From Brevundimonas sp. Root608 (lineage in GTDB: Bacteria > Pseudomonadota > Alphaproteobacteria > Caulobacterales > Caulobacteraceae), in contig NZ_LMGT01000001.1 of assembly GCF_001427825.1 (NCBI RefSeq), positions 820,001 through 884,000 of the forward strand: a stretch of 64,000 bases of DNA, in the 5' to 3' direction. Under the pieces are notes generated by a model. It did no database searches. It was not told the DNA's origin and saw nothing but the letters and a program-made list of their open reading frames with translations. Below, piece after piece: positions 27,920 through 37,171 of this stretch (position 1 is its first letter; each line of letters opens with the position of its first letter). The position numbers and the translations under genes were made by a program.

Positions 27920-28734
27920 CAGGGGATCCGGTCGGTCTGGCGGGGCGCGAGCGGAATAGGCGCTGTGCGTCGTACGATCAACGGGTGAAGCGCCGGGGCG
28001 CTGCAGATCAGGCTGTTCTGCCGCGGATCGAACTGGTTGAAGCGCCAGGGATGGCCGTGGTGGTCGCTGACGCGGCCGCCCGCCTCCTCGACGATCAGGG
28101 CGCCGGCGCAGACGTCCCAATCCCATTTCGGGGTCAGGGCGATGGCGGCGTCGAAGGCGCCGGCGGCGACCAGGGCCATGCGGTAGGCGATGGCGTTGCG
28201 CTTCTCATAGCGCATGACCGGCCAGGGCTCGGGCCAGTGCGGCCCTTCCATCAGCCGGGCGTCGGCCAGGACCGAGGCGTCGTCCAGATCGGTGGTGTCC
28301 GAAGCGGTGATCGGTCGGCCGTTCAGGAAGGCGCCGCCGCCGCGCACGGCGGTGAAGGTCTCGCCCAGGGCCGGGGCGTGGATGACGGCGGCGACGGGCT
28401 GGCCGTCCTCGACGATGGCGATGGGAATGCACCACCACGGCTTGCCCTTCATATAGGCGACGGTGCCGTCGATGGGATCGGCCACGAACAGACGGCGCTG
28501 CGAGAGGCGCGCGTCGGTGTCGTCCGTTTCTTCCGACAGCCAGCCGTGGTCCGGCCGGGCGGAGAGCAGCGCGTCCTTCAGCAGGGCGTCCACGGCCATG
28601 TCGGCCGAGGTGACGGGCGAGCCGCCGGATTTGGACCAGATCTTTAGCCCGCCCTCGCGCTCGGCCAGCGCCAGGGTGCCGGCGGCGAGGGCCGCGTCGC
28701 GGATCAGCAGCAGGTCGGCGGCGAGGTCGGTCAT
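27919..28734 (-). CDS. cysQ: 3'(2'),5'-bisphosphate nucleotidase / inositol monophosphatase family
   Basis: A 271-residue Mg-dependent Li-sensitive phosphatase. Metal-site motifs are GWLSEETDD, VADPIDGT and WDWDVCAG. CysQ members clear pAp from sulfate assimilation; inositol monophosphatase activity is the alternative. It overlaps pmbA upstream and DUF4170 downstream by four bases each, indicating one operon. Confidence 0.9.
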   Translation of the reverse strand: MTDLAADLLLIRDAALAAGTLALAEREGGLKIWSKSGGSPVTSADMAVDALLKDALLSARPDHGWLSEETDDTDARLSQRRLFVADPIDGTVAYMKGKPWWCIPIAIVEDGQPVAAVIHAPALGETFTAVRGGGAFLNGRPITASDTTDLDDASVLADARLMEGPHWPEPWPVMRYEKRNAIAYRMALVAAGAFDAAIALTPKWDWDVCAGALIVEEAGGRVSDHHGHPWRFNQFDPRQNSLICSAPALHPLIVRRTAPIPLAPRQTDRIP

Positions 28735-30086
28735 TTGCCGGCGATGGCGACGCCGTCGAACAGCAGGGACGGGCTGTTGAACGAGCTGCGGAACTCCAGG
28801 TCCGAGCCGCGCTGCATGCGGGCGTAGAGGTCCAGCAGCTTGCCGGCGACAGTGACCTCGCTGACCGGCCAGGCGATCTGGCCGTTCTCGAACCAGAAGC
28901 CCGAGACGCCGGCCGACCAGTCGCCGGTGTGGGCGTTCAGCGACGGACCGAACATGGAGGTGACCAGAAGCCCGGTTCCGGCCTCGCCCATCAGGCCGGC
29001 CAGATCGACCTCGCCCGGCTCCAGATGCAGGTTGTGGGTCGCCACTCCGGGCGGGCCGGCGAGGCCGCGCGAGGCGTGGCCGGTCGAGGCCATGCCCAGC
29101 TGGGCCGCGGCGGCGCTGTTCAACAGCCAGGTGGTCAGAAGGCCGTCATCAATGATTGATTGGCGCGAGACGGCGACGCCCTCGTCGTCGAAGGGGGTGG
29201 AGCCGAGGCCGCGTGGCCGGAAGGGGTCGTCGATGAGGTTGACGCCGGCCGGCAGGACCCGCTGGCCCAGCCGATCCTTGAGGAAGGAGGCGCCGCGCGC
29301 GACCGACGGGCCGGACATGGCGCCCAGAAGCGGCGACAGAACCTGGCCGGCGACGCGGTTCTCGAAGATCACCGGGGCGGTGGTCGAGGCGATCTTGCGC
29401 GGGCCGGTGCGGGCGACGGCGCGACGTCCGGCCTCGGAGCCGATAGCCTCCGCGCCCGGGAGGTCCGAGAGGTGGCGCACGGCGCGATGCTCGCCCCCGC
29501 GCTCCATGGCGCCGTCCTTCTCGGCGATGACGCCGACGCCCAGCGAGAAGGCCGAGCCGTGATAGGCGCCGTCGAAGCCGTGCGAGGTCACCAGCCGCCA
29601 GCGGCTGGTCGAGGCTGAGGCGTGGCCCCCCTCGGATTTGGCGACGCCAGGCACGGCGAGGGCGGAGGCCTCGGCTTCCGCGGCGACGGCCTCCAGTTCG
29701 GCGGCGCTGCGTTCGGCCGAATCGTACAGGTCGAGGTCGGGAAGAGGGCCGCGGGCCAGCCGGTCCTGCGGGGCGAGGCCGGCGTAAGGGTCTTCCGGGG
29801 CGAGCCGGGCCATGGCCACCGCGCGCTCGACGAGCCGGGCGCGGGTCGCGTCGGACAGGTCGGAGGCGGAGACGGTCGCCTGACGCGTGCCGATGAAGAC
29901 GCGGAGGCCCAGGTCGCGGCTTTCCTCGCGCTCGACGTCCTCGAGGGCGCCGTTGCGGACGCCGATGGACAGGGAGGCGCGCTCGGCCGAGACGGCCTCG
30001 GCGGCGTCGGCGCCGGCCCTCAGCGCGGCGGCGACCAGTTCGGGCAGGATGTCGGGAGAGGCGGCGGCGTCACGCGGGGAGGTCAT
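28731..30086 (-). CDS. pmbA: TldD/PmbA-family metalloprotease subunit
   Basis: A 451-residue protein of the TldE/PmbA type: VRNGALEDVEREESRDLGLRV-like N-terminal domain, then VIFENRVAGQVLSPLLGA, FDDEGVAVSRQSIIDDG and GVSGFWFENGQ at the C-terminus. PmbA pairs with TldD (not here) to cleave unfolded peptides and leader peptides of modified peptides. The zinc-binding HExxxH belongs to TldD, and none is seen here, as expected. Confidence 0.92.
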   Translation of the reverse strand: MTSPRDAAASPDILPELVAAALRAGADAAEAVSAERASLSIGVRNGALEDVEREESRDLGLRVFIGTRQATVSASDLSDATRARLVERAVAMARLAPEDPYAGLAPQDRLARGPLPDLDLYDSAERSAAELEAVAAEAEASALAVPGVAKSEGGHASASTSRWRLVTSHGFDGAYHGSAFSLGVGVIAEKDGAMERGGEHRAVRHLSDLPGAEAIGSEAGRRAVARTGPRKIASTTAPVIFENRVAGQVLSPLLGAMSGPSVARGASFLKDRLGQRVLPAGVNLIDDPFRPRGLGSTPFDDEGVAVSRQSIIDDGLLTTWLLNSAAAAQLGMASTGHASRGLAGPPGVATHNLHLEPGEVDLAGLMGEAGTGLLVTSMFGPSLNAHTGDWSAGVSGFWFENGQIAWPVSEVTVAGKLLDLYARMQRGSDLEFRSSFNSPSLLFDGVAIAGK

Positions 30087-30165
30087 GCCCCGATATGGCC
30101 GGGCCGGGGAGCCGGCGCAACCGGCTCGACGGGGTCGGCCGTTCGAGGGGCGTCAGCCGCCGCCA

Positions 30166-30588
30166 TCAGCCATGCGCGGGACCGGCAAAGGCGTGCACGA
30201 TGAGCATCAGGCCGGCGAGGCCCAGTGAGAGCCAGGTCAGGCCCATGCCGATGACACGGCCAGCGGTCGGGCGTTTTTCGCTCAGGCTAACGGCGTGAAC
30301 CAGACGGCCGAGGAACAGGGCTGCGCCAAGGCCATGCAGCACGTAGGCGGGCATCCCCAGCATGGCCAGGACGGCGAGGGCGCCGATCCCCGCCGGGATG
30401 TATTCAGCGGCGTTGCCGAAAATCCGCGAGGCGAGCAGGACCTCGGCGTTGCCCCCGTCACCCAGCACGACCTTGTTCCCTCGTCGCGCCACCGCGACCC
30501 GAGCGCCGAGCACCACCATCAGCAGGATCATCAGGCCGCTCCACAGAGCGGCGGCCTGGCCGTGGGTCATGTCGGTCAGGATGTCCAT
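30166..30588 (-). CDS. MAPEG-family membrane protein
   Basis: A 140-residue protein with four likely helices and the MAPEG features NAEVLLASRIFGNAAEYIP and AALFLGRLVHAV. Bacterial members may be glutathione-dependent membrane enzymes. It starts 3 bases after the M14 peptidase stop. Confidence 0.88.
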   Translation of the reverse strand: MDILTDMTHGQAAALWSGLMILLMVVLGARVAVARRGNKVVLGDGGNAEVLLASRIFGNAAEYIPAGIGALAVLAMLGMPAYVLHGLGAALFLGRLVHAVSLSEKRPTAGRVIGMGLTWLSLGLAGLMLIVHAFAGPAHG

Positions 30589-30591
30589 GGA

Positions 30592-32427
30592 TCAGGTCTC
30601 GCGCCCCACCGGATAGAGCCGGTAGCGGTCATCATAGAACGGGGTTCGCTCGTAGAACCACTGCAGACGCGCGTCGCCGTCGGCGGCGAAGGCCGGGTCG
30701 GCGGCCAGTTTGGCCTCGAAGGCGGCCTTCAGGGCGGGGTCGGCGGCCATCATGGCCTCGGCCAGCGGGGCGATGGCGTAGCCCTCGATGTATTCGACGC
30801 GGCTGAGCACCTCGGGGAACATGCCCCAGGCGAAGAAGCTCTCGCTCGACTGGGGCTCCAGCAGCAGGACGACGACGTCGCCCAGCGGCTGGTCGGTCGG
30901 CACGCGGACCGAGCCGGCGGGGAAGGTCCAGTCGCGGCGGCGGGGCGTCACGGCAGTGACGGCGACCTGCACATGGCCCTCGTTGTGGCGGGCGGCGACC
31001 TTGGGGTCGTCGAGGCTGAGCATCTCGACCGATACGGTGCGCGGCGCGTCGAGCGTCTCCATGCGGACGCCGTGGATCCGCAGGCGTTCGATGATGTCGG
31101 ACCGATACGACGGCACCCAGTAGGCCTCAGGCCGCGCCAGGGTCAGGGTCGGCTTCGAACCGAAGAAGGGCAGGGCCCAGGGCTCGGGATCGGCCTGGCC
31201 GAGCCAGCGGATTTCCCGGCGGCCCGAGGCGGGGCTGTCATACGTCTCGTAGCGGATGCCCTTGAAGCTTCGGGTGTAGGCCGGAGTGGTCTCGGCCTGG
31301 AAGTTCGCCGGAATGGCGGCGGGGCGCAGGGCGCTGTCGGCGGTGATGGCGGCGCGCAGGGCGCTTCCGTCGCGGGCGAGCAGGCGCAAGGCGTCCTCGA
31401 GGAAGACATAGGTCCCCAGAACTCGCTGCTCATACGGTTTCAGGCTGTGGTTCTCGATCAGGATGGTCGGCACGTGGGCCGCGGTCCCCCAGCCGTTCGA
31501 GAAGCGCTCGCCGAGCCCGCCGTCCGACAGGCCCGCGCGCGGATTGGCGTCGTCGACGCCGAAGACCAGCTCGCCCGGGATATGGCCCCGGGCCTCCAGC
31601 CCCGCATTGATCACGGGCTTGAAGACGTCGTTCAGCCAGTGCGAACTGGCGGGCGAGCGGGAGTAGGCCCCGTTCTCGCCGTTGAAGCCGTAGGTGACGT
31701 CGTACTGGTAATCCATGCCGTCGGTGACGTGGATGTCGACGTAGAGGTCGGGCCGGTATTTGAGGATCAGGCCGCGCACCGCCCGCATCTCGGGCTGGTC
31801 CAGCTTGAGATAGTCGCGGTTCAGGTTCTGGTTGGCCGCGGTGTTGCGCCAGCCCTGGATGCGGGGACCGCGCTGGTTGGGGCGGCTGTAGGCCGAGGCG
31901 CGCTCGTGGCCGTCGACCGACAGGATGGGGATGAGGATCAGATTGACCCGGTCCAGCAACTCGTCCTTGCCGTTGAAGGCGATGTCGCGGAGCAGCATCA
32001 TGCCCGCGTCCTTGCCGTCGATCTCGCCCGGGTGGATGCCAGCCTGGGCCATCAGAACGGGTTTGGACGGATCGAAGGCCGCGCCGTCCTTTGAGGCGAT
32101 GACCGCGTAGATCGGCCGGCCCTCGGGCGAGACGCCGAACTGTTCGATGCGGATCAGGTCAGAGGCGGCGTCCAGCCGGTCGAACCAGGCCCGGGTGTCG
32201 GCATAGGTCGGGCTGAAGTCGTGAGCGGGATCGATCTCGAAGGCTGTGACCCAGGGGTCCGAGGCGTCGCGCAGCAGGGTTCGGCTGGCGCCGTCCCATT
32301 CGGGCGCGGGCGGCAGGAAGGGCTGATCCCACGGCGCGGCGTTGGGGACGGACGGGGACGCGGACTGGGACATGACGGGACTCGACACGAGGGCCGCGCA
32401 GGCGGCGAGGATCAGGGCGGAGCGCAT
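30592..32427 (-). CDS. Secreted M14-family zinc carboxypeptidase
   Basis: About 611 residues with a signal peptide (MRSALILAACAALVSS). The zinc site is QAGIHPGEIDGKD (HxxE) and the later DIHVTDG histidine; the peptidase domain covers about residues 60-330, followed by a long C-terminal region. ATG 32427 is preferred since AGGGGGG precedes it; ATG 32439 is also possible. It would act in the periplasm on peptides. Confidence 0.86.
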   Translation of the reverse strand: MRSALILAACAALVSSPVMSQSASPSVPNAAPWDQPFLPPAPEWDGASRTLLRDASDPWVTAFEIDPAHDFSPTYADTRAWFDRLDAASDLIRIEQFGVSPEGRPIYAVIASKDGAAFDPSKPVLMAQAGIHPGEIDGKDAGMMLLRDIAFNGKDELLDRVNLILIPILSVDGHERASAYSRPNQRGPRIQGWRNTAANQNLNRDYLKLDQPEMRAVRGLILKYRPDLYVDIHVTDGMDYQYDVTYGFNGENGAYSRSPASSHWLNDVFKPVINAGLEARGHIPGELVFGVDDANPRAGLSDGGLGERFSNGWGTAAHVPTILIENHSLKPYEQRVLGTYVFLEDALRLLARDGSALRAAITADSALRPAAIPANFQAETTPAYTRSFKGIRYETYDSPASGRREIRWLGQADPEPWALPFFGSKPTLTLARPEAYWVPSYRSDIIERLRIHGVRMETLDAPRTVSVEMLSLDDPKVAARHNEGHVQVAVTAVTPRRRDWTFPAGSVRVPTDQPLGDVVVLLLEPQSSESFFAWGMFPEVLSRVEYIEGYAIAPLAEAMMAADPALKAAFEAKLAADPAFAADGDARLQWFYERTPFYDDRYRLYPVGRET

Positions 32428-32582
32428 GGCCCCCCTCATCCGCCGTCCGTTCGTTCGAGGCAAGTCCGCAAGGTTGGGCTTGAACGTGCGGGCGCGATCA
32501 GCCTGCGCTTAAACGGCCCGCTCATGGCTGCGGCTGGTGGCCGGGCCGAGGTTCTGGGCCCGCTGTTGCGACTGAAGGCGGT

Positions 32583-32927
32583 TCAGCGGTCGCGCTTGGC
32601 TTCCAGCCGGGTGATTATGGTCTGAAGTTCCGTGCGCCGCGCGGCGTGGGCGTTCAGCTGGGCCTGCTGCTCGGGGGTCAGGCCGCCCTGGGCCTGGCCG
32701 GCGGCCTGAAGTTCGGCGACCCTGTCGTCGATGGTCCCGACTTCGCTCTGGGCGTCCCACAGACGATCTTCCTCGGCCTCGGTCAGGCGCGGCGGAGCGG
32801 GGCGAGCCCGGCGCATGGGGGTGGCGCGGCCCCGGCCGGTCAGCACCTGGGCGTCAGCGACGGTCGGGACCGACACTGCGGGCATCGCCATGACGATGGC
32901 GGCGGCGAGGACGAGAACAGATTTCAT
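32583..32927 (-). CDS. Secreted coiled-coil protein
   Basis: A 114-residue exported protein: signal peptide (MKSVLVLAAAIVMAMPAVSV), a basic proline segment, then charged heptads (LTEAEEDRLWDAQSEVGTID, RRTELQTIITRLEAKRDR) predicted as coiled coil. Not recognised. Start 32927 is where the signal peptide begins. The 120 bases between it and the M14 gene hold nothing recognisable. Confidence 0.65.
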   Translation of the reverse strand: MKSVLVLAAAIVMAMPAVSVPTVADAQVLTGRGRATPMRRARPAPPRLTEAEEDRLWDAQSEVGTIDDRVAELQAAGQAQGGLTPEQQAQLNAHAARRTELQTIITRLEAKRDR

Positions 32928-33044
32928 CGGGACGGTTCCATGGGAGACAAGCCGGACCGGCACGTTAGATTACGGTTTCGTCATCTGGAAAGCGTTTTTT
33001 GGTCACAATCCGCCAAGGGACGCGGACAGCGTCGCTCCCGCGCA

Positions 33045-34574
33045 TCACTTCCAGATCGGCGTTCCGTCACCCGGCAATCCGAGCGCGTCCCAGATGTCGG
33101 ACACACGCGAAACGACGGCCTCCTCCATGCGGATTTCCTCGCCCCATTCGCGCTTCGTCTCGGGCGGCCATTTGTCGGTGGCGTCGAGGCCGATCTTGGA
33201 GCCGAGGCCGCTCTCGGGACTGGCGAAGTCCAGGTAGTCGATCGGGGTGTTCTCGATCAGGGTGATGTCGCGCGCCGGGTCCATCTTGGTCGAGATGGCC
33301 CACATGACCTGTTTCCAGTCGCGGGCGTCGATGTCGTCGTCCACGACGATCACCCACTTGGTGTACATGAACTGGCGCAGATAGCTCCAGACGCCCAGCA
33401 TCACCCGCTTGGCGTGGCCGGGGTAGGCCTTCTTCATCGACACCACGGCGATGCGGTAGCTGCAGCCCTCGGGCGGCAGCCAGAAGTCGGTGATCTCGGG
33501 GAACTGCTGGCGCAGCAGGGGGATGAAGACCTCGTTCAGCGCCTCGCCCAGCACCGAGGGCTCGTCCGGCGGGCGGCCGGTGAAGGTGGTCAGATAGATG
33601 GGGTCGCGGCGCATGGTGATGGCGGTGACCTGGAAGACCGGGAAGGTCTCGACCGAGTTGTAATAGCCGGTGTGGTCGCCGTAGGGCCCCTCGGGTGCGT
33701 GCTCGTCGAACAGGACATGGCCTTCCAGCACGATCTCGGCGTTGGCCGGGACCATCAACGGGATGGTCTTGCAGGGGACCAGCTCGGCCTTGGCCCCGCG
33801 CAGCAGGCCGGCGAACTGGTATTCCGACAGGGTGTCCGGCACGGGCGTCACCGCCGCCAGAATGGTCCCGGGATCGGCCCCGAGCACGACGGCGCAGGGC
33901 AGTGGGCCCTTCTTCCCCGCCTTCTTGTGCCGGGCGTAGTGCTGGGCCCCGCCGCGATGGGCCAGCCAGCGCATGATCGCCTTGTCCTTGCCCAGGACCT
34001 GCATGCGGTAGATGCCGAGGTTGAAGTCATCCTCGCGATCCTCCGACGGGCCTTTGGTGACGACGAGGCCCCAGGTGATCAGGGGCGCGGGCTCGCCGGG
34101 CCAGCAGCCCTGGACGGGCAGGGAGGTCAGGTCGATCTGGTCGCCCTTGAGCACGACCTGCTGGACGGGAGCGGTCTTCACCACCTTCGGCCGCATCGAC
34201 ATGACCGTCTGGGCCAGCGGCAGCATCTCCATGGCGTCCGACAGGCCGCGCGGCGGCGTCGGGTTGCGCAGGAACGCCAGCAGTTCGCCGACCTCGCGCA
34301 GCTCGGCGGCGGTGGTGCGGGTCTTCTTGTCCATGGTCACGCCCATGGCCACGCGCTTCACCGTGCCGAACAGATTGGCGAGGCAGGGGATGGGGCTGAT
34401 CGAGCCGTCGGGCATGACGGGCTTTTCGAACAGGACCGCCGGGCCGCCGTTGCGCAGCAGCCGGGTCTGGATCTCGGTCATCTCGAGATGGGTGGAGACC
34501 GGCTCGGACACGCGAACCAGTTCGCCCTCGGCCTCAAGCATGGCCATGAAGTCGCGCAGGGATTTGTAGGCCAA
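33045..34574 (-). CDS. ubiD: UbiD-family prenylated-FMN decarboxylase
   Basis: A 509-residue UbiD-type decarboxylase for 4-hydroxy-3-polyprenylbenzoate in ubiquinone synthesis. [24 protein letters not shown] contains the substrate/cofactor region. [14 protein letters not shown] holds the active-site Glu-Arg/Asp network, and [19 protein letters not shown] the second acidic block. TTG 34574 (AYKSLRDF) follows GGACGGAG and fits relatives; ATG 34598 is the alternative. UbiX is not in the window. Confidence 0.93.
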   Translation of the reverse strand: MAYKSLRDFMAMLEAEGELVRVSEPVSTHLEMTEIQTRLLRNGGPAVLFEKPVMPDGSISPIPCLANLFGTVKRVAMGVTMDKKTRTTAAELREVGELLAFLRNPTPPRGLSDAMEMLPLAQTVMSMRPKVVKTAPVQQVVLKGDQIDLTSLPVQGCWPGEPAPLITWGLVVTKGPSEDREDDFNLGIYRMQVLGKDKAIMRWLAHRGGAQHYARHKKAGKKGPLPCAVVLGADPGTILAAVTPVPDTLSEYQFAGLLRGAKAELVPCKTIPLMVPANAEIVLEGHVLFDEHAPEGPYGDHTGYYNSVETFPVFQVTAITMRRDPIYLTTFTGRPPDEPSVLGEALNEVFIPLLRQQFPEITDFWLPPEGCSYRIAVVSMKKAYPGHAKRVMLGVWSYLRQFMYTKWVIVVDDDIDARDWKQVMWAISTKMDPARDITLIENTPIDYLDFASPESGLGSKIGLDATDKWPPETKREWGEEIRMEEAVVSRVSDIWDALGLPGDGTPIWK

Positions 34575-34648
34575 TGAAACGCTCCGTCCGAGCGTCATGG
34601 ATTAGGCGGGCGCGGGCGTCGTGTCACGCCATGGCGGGTGCGGCCTTT

Positions 34649-34897
34649 TCAGTAGGCCCGCGTGTCCGACACCAGCGCCCATAGCGGCAGGTGCAGGGCG
34701 CTGGTCGCGGCGCCGATCTGGGCGGTGGTCAGATGTGCGCGGCCGGCCTCGGCGCGGCGGGCGTTCTCTACGGGCATGTGGATCAGGGCCGCGACGTCCT
34801 CGATGGACAGGCCCCGGTCTTCGCGCCACCGTTTCAGCCTCGCGCCGACCGCTGCATCAAGCGGATCGACGCCGGGAAACCCAAGCACCGAGCCCAT
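34649..34897 (-). CDS. XRE-like helix-turn-helix protein
   Basis: An 82-residue DNA-binding protein with an HTH: RLKRWREDRGLSIEDVAALI, then HMPVENARRAEAGRAHL. AAGGGAG stands 6 bases before ATG 34897. The target is unknown; a neighbour such as ubiD or the aldo/keto reductase gene is possible. Confidence 0.78.
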   Translation of the reverse strand: MGSVLGFPGVDPLDAAVGARLKRWREDRGLSIEDVAALIHMPVENARRAEAGRAHLTTAQIGAATSALHLPLWALVSDTRAY

Positions 34898-34934
34898 GGT
34901 TCGCTCCCTTGGCGCGCCGACTCTGCGCGGCGCT

Positions 34935-35786
34935 TCAGGCCCATTCTTCATCCCATTTGAACGCGGGATCAATCCAGTCGCCGAGACGGCCGTCGGGGCG
35001 CGCGAGGGCGTGGATGCGGTCCATCTCCTCGGACGAGAGCTGGAAGTCGAAGATGTCGAAGCTCTCCTCGGCCCGGCTGACCTTGGAGGTGCGCGGAATG
35101 GCGATGACGTTCTGCTGGATCAGCCAGCGCAGGGTCACCTGACCGGGCGACTTGCCGTGAGCCTTTCCGATCTCGATCAGGGTGGGGTCGTCGGCGATCT
35201 TGCCCTGGGCCAGGGGCGACCAGGCGGTGATGGAGGAGCCCAGTTCCTTCGCCGCGGCCTTGAGCTTCGAGAGCTTGAGGTAAGGGTGGTATTCGACCTG
35301 GTTGGTGACCAGTTTGGCCTTCGACAGCGTCTGCGCCTCGCGGAACTCGGCCGAGGGGAAGTTGGACAGGCCGATGGTCCGGGTCAGGCCCTGCTCCTGC
35401 GCCTCGTTCAGGGCTCCGAGGGTTTCGGCGAATGACGGCTCGGTCTTCGGCCAGTGCAGCAGCAGTAGGTCGGGCGTGAAGCCGAGGCTGGCGGCGGATT
35501 CGCGGGCCTGCCTCAGCAGGCCCTCACGGTCGAAATGCTGCACCCAGATCTTGGTGGTCAGCCAGATGTCGTCGCGGGCGATGTGGCCGGCCTCGATGGC
35601 GTCGCGGATGCCGTCTCCGACCGCCGCCTCATTATGGTAGATCCAGGCCGTGTCGAGGTGGCGATAACCGATACGGAGGGCCTCGGCGACCATGCGCCGG
35701 GCGTCCTCGGGCGTCAGGTTCCAGGTTCCGAAGCCGAGCAGGGGAATGGCGTGGCCGTCGACGGTGATCACGGGCTGGTCGGTCAT
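34935..35786 (-). CDS. Aldo/keto reductase
   Basis: A 283-residue (beta/alpha)8 NADPH-dependent reductase. The catalytic tetrad is visible: LDTAWIY (Asp, Tyr), TTKIW (Lys) and LLLHWPK (His). GLSNF and IPRTSK are nucleotide-binding signatures. ATG 35786 has GGAG 8 bases upstream. It likely reduces 2,5-diketo-gluconate-type or other carbonyls; substrate open. Confidence 0.93.
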   Translation of the reverse strand: MTDQPVITVDGHAIPLLGFGTWNLTPEDARRMVAEALRIGYRHLDTAWIYHNEAAVGDGIRDAIEAGHIARDDIWLTTKIWVQHFDREGLLRQARESAASLGFTPDLLLLHWPKTEPSFAETLGALNEAQEQGLTRTIGLSNFPSAEFREAQTLSKAKLVTNQVEYHPYLKLSKLKAAAKELGSSITAWSPLAQGKIADDPTLIEIGKAHGKSPGQVTLRWLIQQNVIAIPRTSKVSRAEESFDIFDFQLSSEEMDRIHALARPDGRLGDWIDPAFKWDEEWA

Positions 35787-35823
35787 GGAAGGCTCCGGGC
35801 CCGGAAGCGGGCGGGGGAGCCGT

Positions 35824-36702
35824 CTAACTAGGCGCCGGGGCGTCCGGTTCAACCAGCCAGTCGAACATCTCGTCCCACAAAGTCTCCATGCCCTTCCGGA
35901 AGGCCCCCTCGTGGCCGATGCGCGCCGCCCCGTAGTCGGACGGGGCGCGGACGGCGACCTCGCGCGGCGCGTTGGGATAGACGTCGAGCAGGATAGGCGA
36001 GGTGACCGGGGTCGCGATCGGGTCGTCGGTGAAGATCCACGAGCGGATCGGGGCGGTCACGGCGTCGAAATGATGCGGCTGCAGCCGGTCCTTCAGCTCG
36101 TCGCGGAAATAGGGCTCCTTCAGGCACCAGCGCCGCCAGGTGGTGTAGACGCCGCGCGGCAGATCGGTCCCGGCCCACAGGCCGCCGCCCTTGATATAGC
36201 CATGCCGCATCAGGCTCCACGGGCCGTACAGCAGCCAGAACGTCAGTTCCAGCGGGTTGTAGGCCCGATGGTGGCGGCCCCAGAAGCCGCTGCCGACCGA
36301 GACGAAGGCGTGGCGCGCGATACGGTGCTGGTTGGGCATGAAGCCGAGGAAATGGCCGCCGACGCTGTGGCCGACATGGACGACCGTCAGGCCGGGCGCG
36401 GCCTTGAGCAGGGCGTCGAGTGCGGCGGGCATGTCGAGGCGGCCCCAGTCCGGATAGTCCATTTCCATGCCGGCCAGATCGTCGGGTCGCGATCCGGCGA
36501 TGCCGCGGAAGTCATAGGTCAGGACCGCCGCGCCGCGCCCGGCCAGCCGGCGGGCGAACCGGTCGTAGAATCCCTTGGGAAAGCCCGTCCCCGAACTGAC
36601 CATGACGGCGACGGTCGGGTCGGACGCCGAGACCAGACGCATGGACAGCGGATAGCCGTCGGCGGCCGGGGCGATGAAGTCGCGGATGACGAGGTCGCTC
36701 AT
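35824..36702 (-). CDS. Alpha/beta hydrolase
   Basis: A 292-residue serine hydrolase. GHSVGG near residues 109-114 is the nucleophile elbow; the oxyanion region is SSGTGFPKGFYDRFA; a late GHEGAF is the probable catalytic His. Not secreted. Substrate unknown. Confidence 0.85.
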   Translation of the reverse strand: MSDLVIRDFIAPAADGYPLSMRLVSASDPTVAVMVSSGTGFPKGFYDRFARRLAGRGAAVLTYDFRGIAGSRPDDLAGMEMDYPDWGRLDMPAALDALLKAAPGLTVVHVGHSVGGHFLGFMPNQHRIARHAFVSVGSGFWGRHHRAYNPLELTFWLLYGPWSLMRHGYIKGGGLWAGTDLPRGVYTTWRRWCLKEPYFRDELKDRLQPHHFDAVTAPIRSWIFTDDPIATPVTSPILLDVYPNAPREVAVRAPSDYGAARIGHEGAFRKGMETLWDEMFDWLVEPDAPAPS

Positions 36703-36826
36703 TCGGGGTCCGTAGCTATTCGCAACGAACCTAGCCGATTGACGCGGCGTCAGGTCAAGGGTCTTGGACAGGGCCCGCGCGGTCGGCTAAAGGCCGTCGC
36801 CACTGTTCCGCCTTCCGAGCGATCTC

Positions 36827-37069
36827 ATGACCGACGCCGCCCTTCCCGACCGCCTGTCCGTCGATCCCGACAGCCCCTTCCACGACGGCGAACTGCTGCA
36901 GAAGGGGATCGGCGTCCGCTTCAAGGGCGAGGACAAGACCAATGTCGAGGAATACTGCGTCTCGGAAGGCTGGGTCCGTCTGGCCGTCGGCAACCGCGTC
37001 GACCGTCGCGGCAAGGCTCTGACGGTCAAGCTGCAGGGGCCGGTCGAGCCGTACATCAAGGGCGAGTAA
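36827..37069 (+). CDS. DUF3297 domain protein
   Basis: An 80-residue cytosolic protein of the DUF3297 family: LPDRLSVDPDSPFHDGELL, GIGVRFKGEDKTNVEEYCVSEGWVRL and the basic end GKALTVKLQGPVEPYI. Widespread in proteobacteria and of unknown function. Confidence 0.88.
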   Translation: MTDAALPDRLSVDPDSPFHDGELLQKGIGVRFKGEDKTNVEEYCVSEGWVRLAVGNRVDRRGKALTVKLQGPVEPYIKGE

Positions 37070-37171
37070 GCCCGGTTATGGCAGCAGGGTGAAAACTCTG
37101 GCCCGTCCAGCTTGTCCGTTGTCCTCGCACGGTCCAGGTTCCGGCTCCCCCGTCTGAGTCCCGGAGCCGTC

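Noticed and set aside
30295..32094. 599-codon plus-strand frame across the M14 peptidase
   Set aside because: Shadow frame; the minus strand has signal peptide and zinc ligands.
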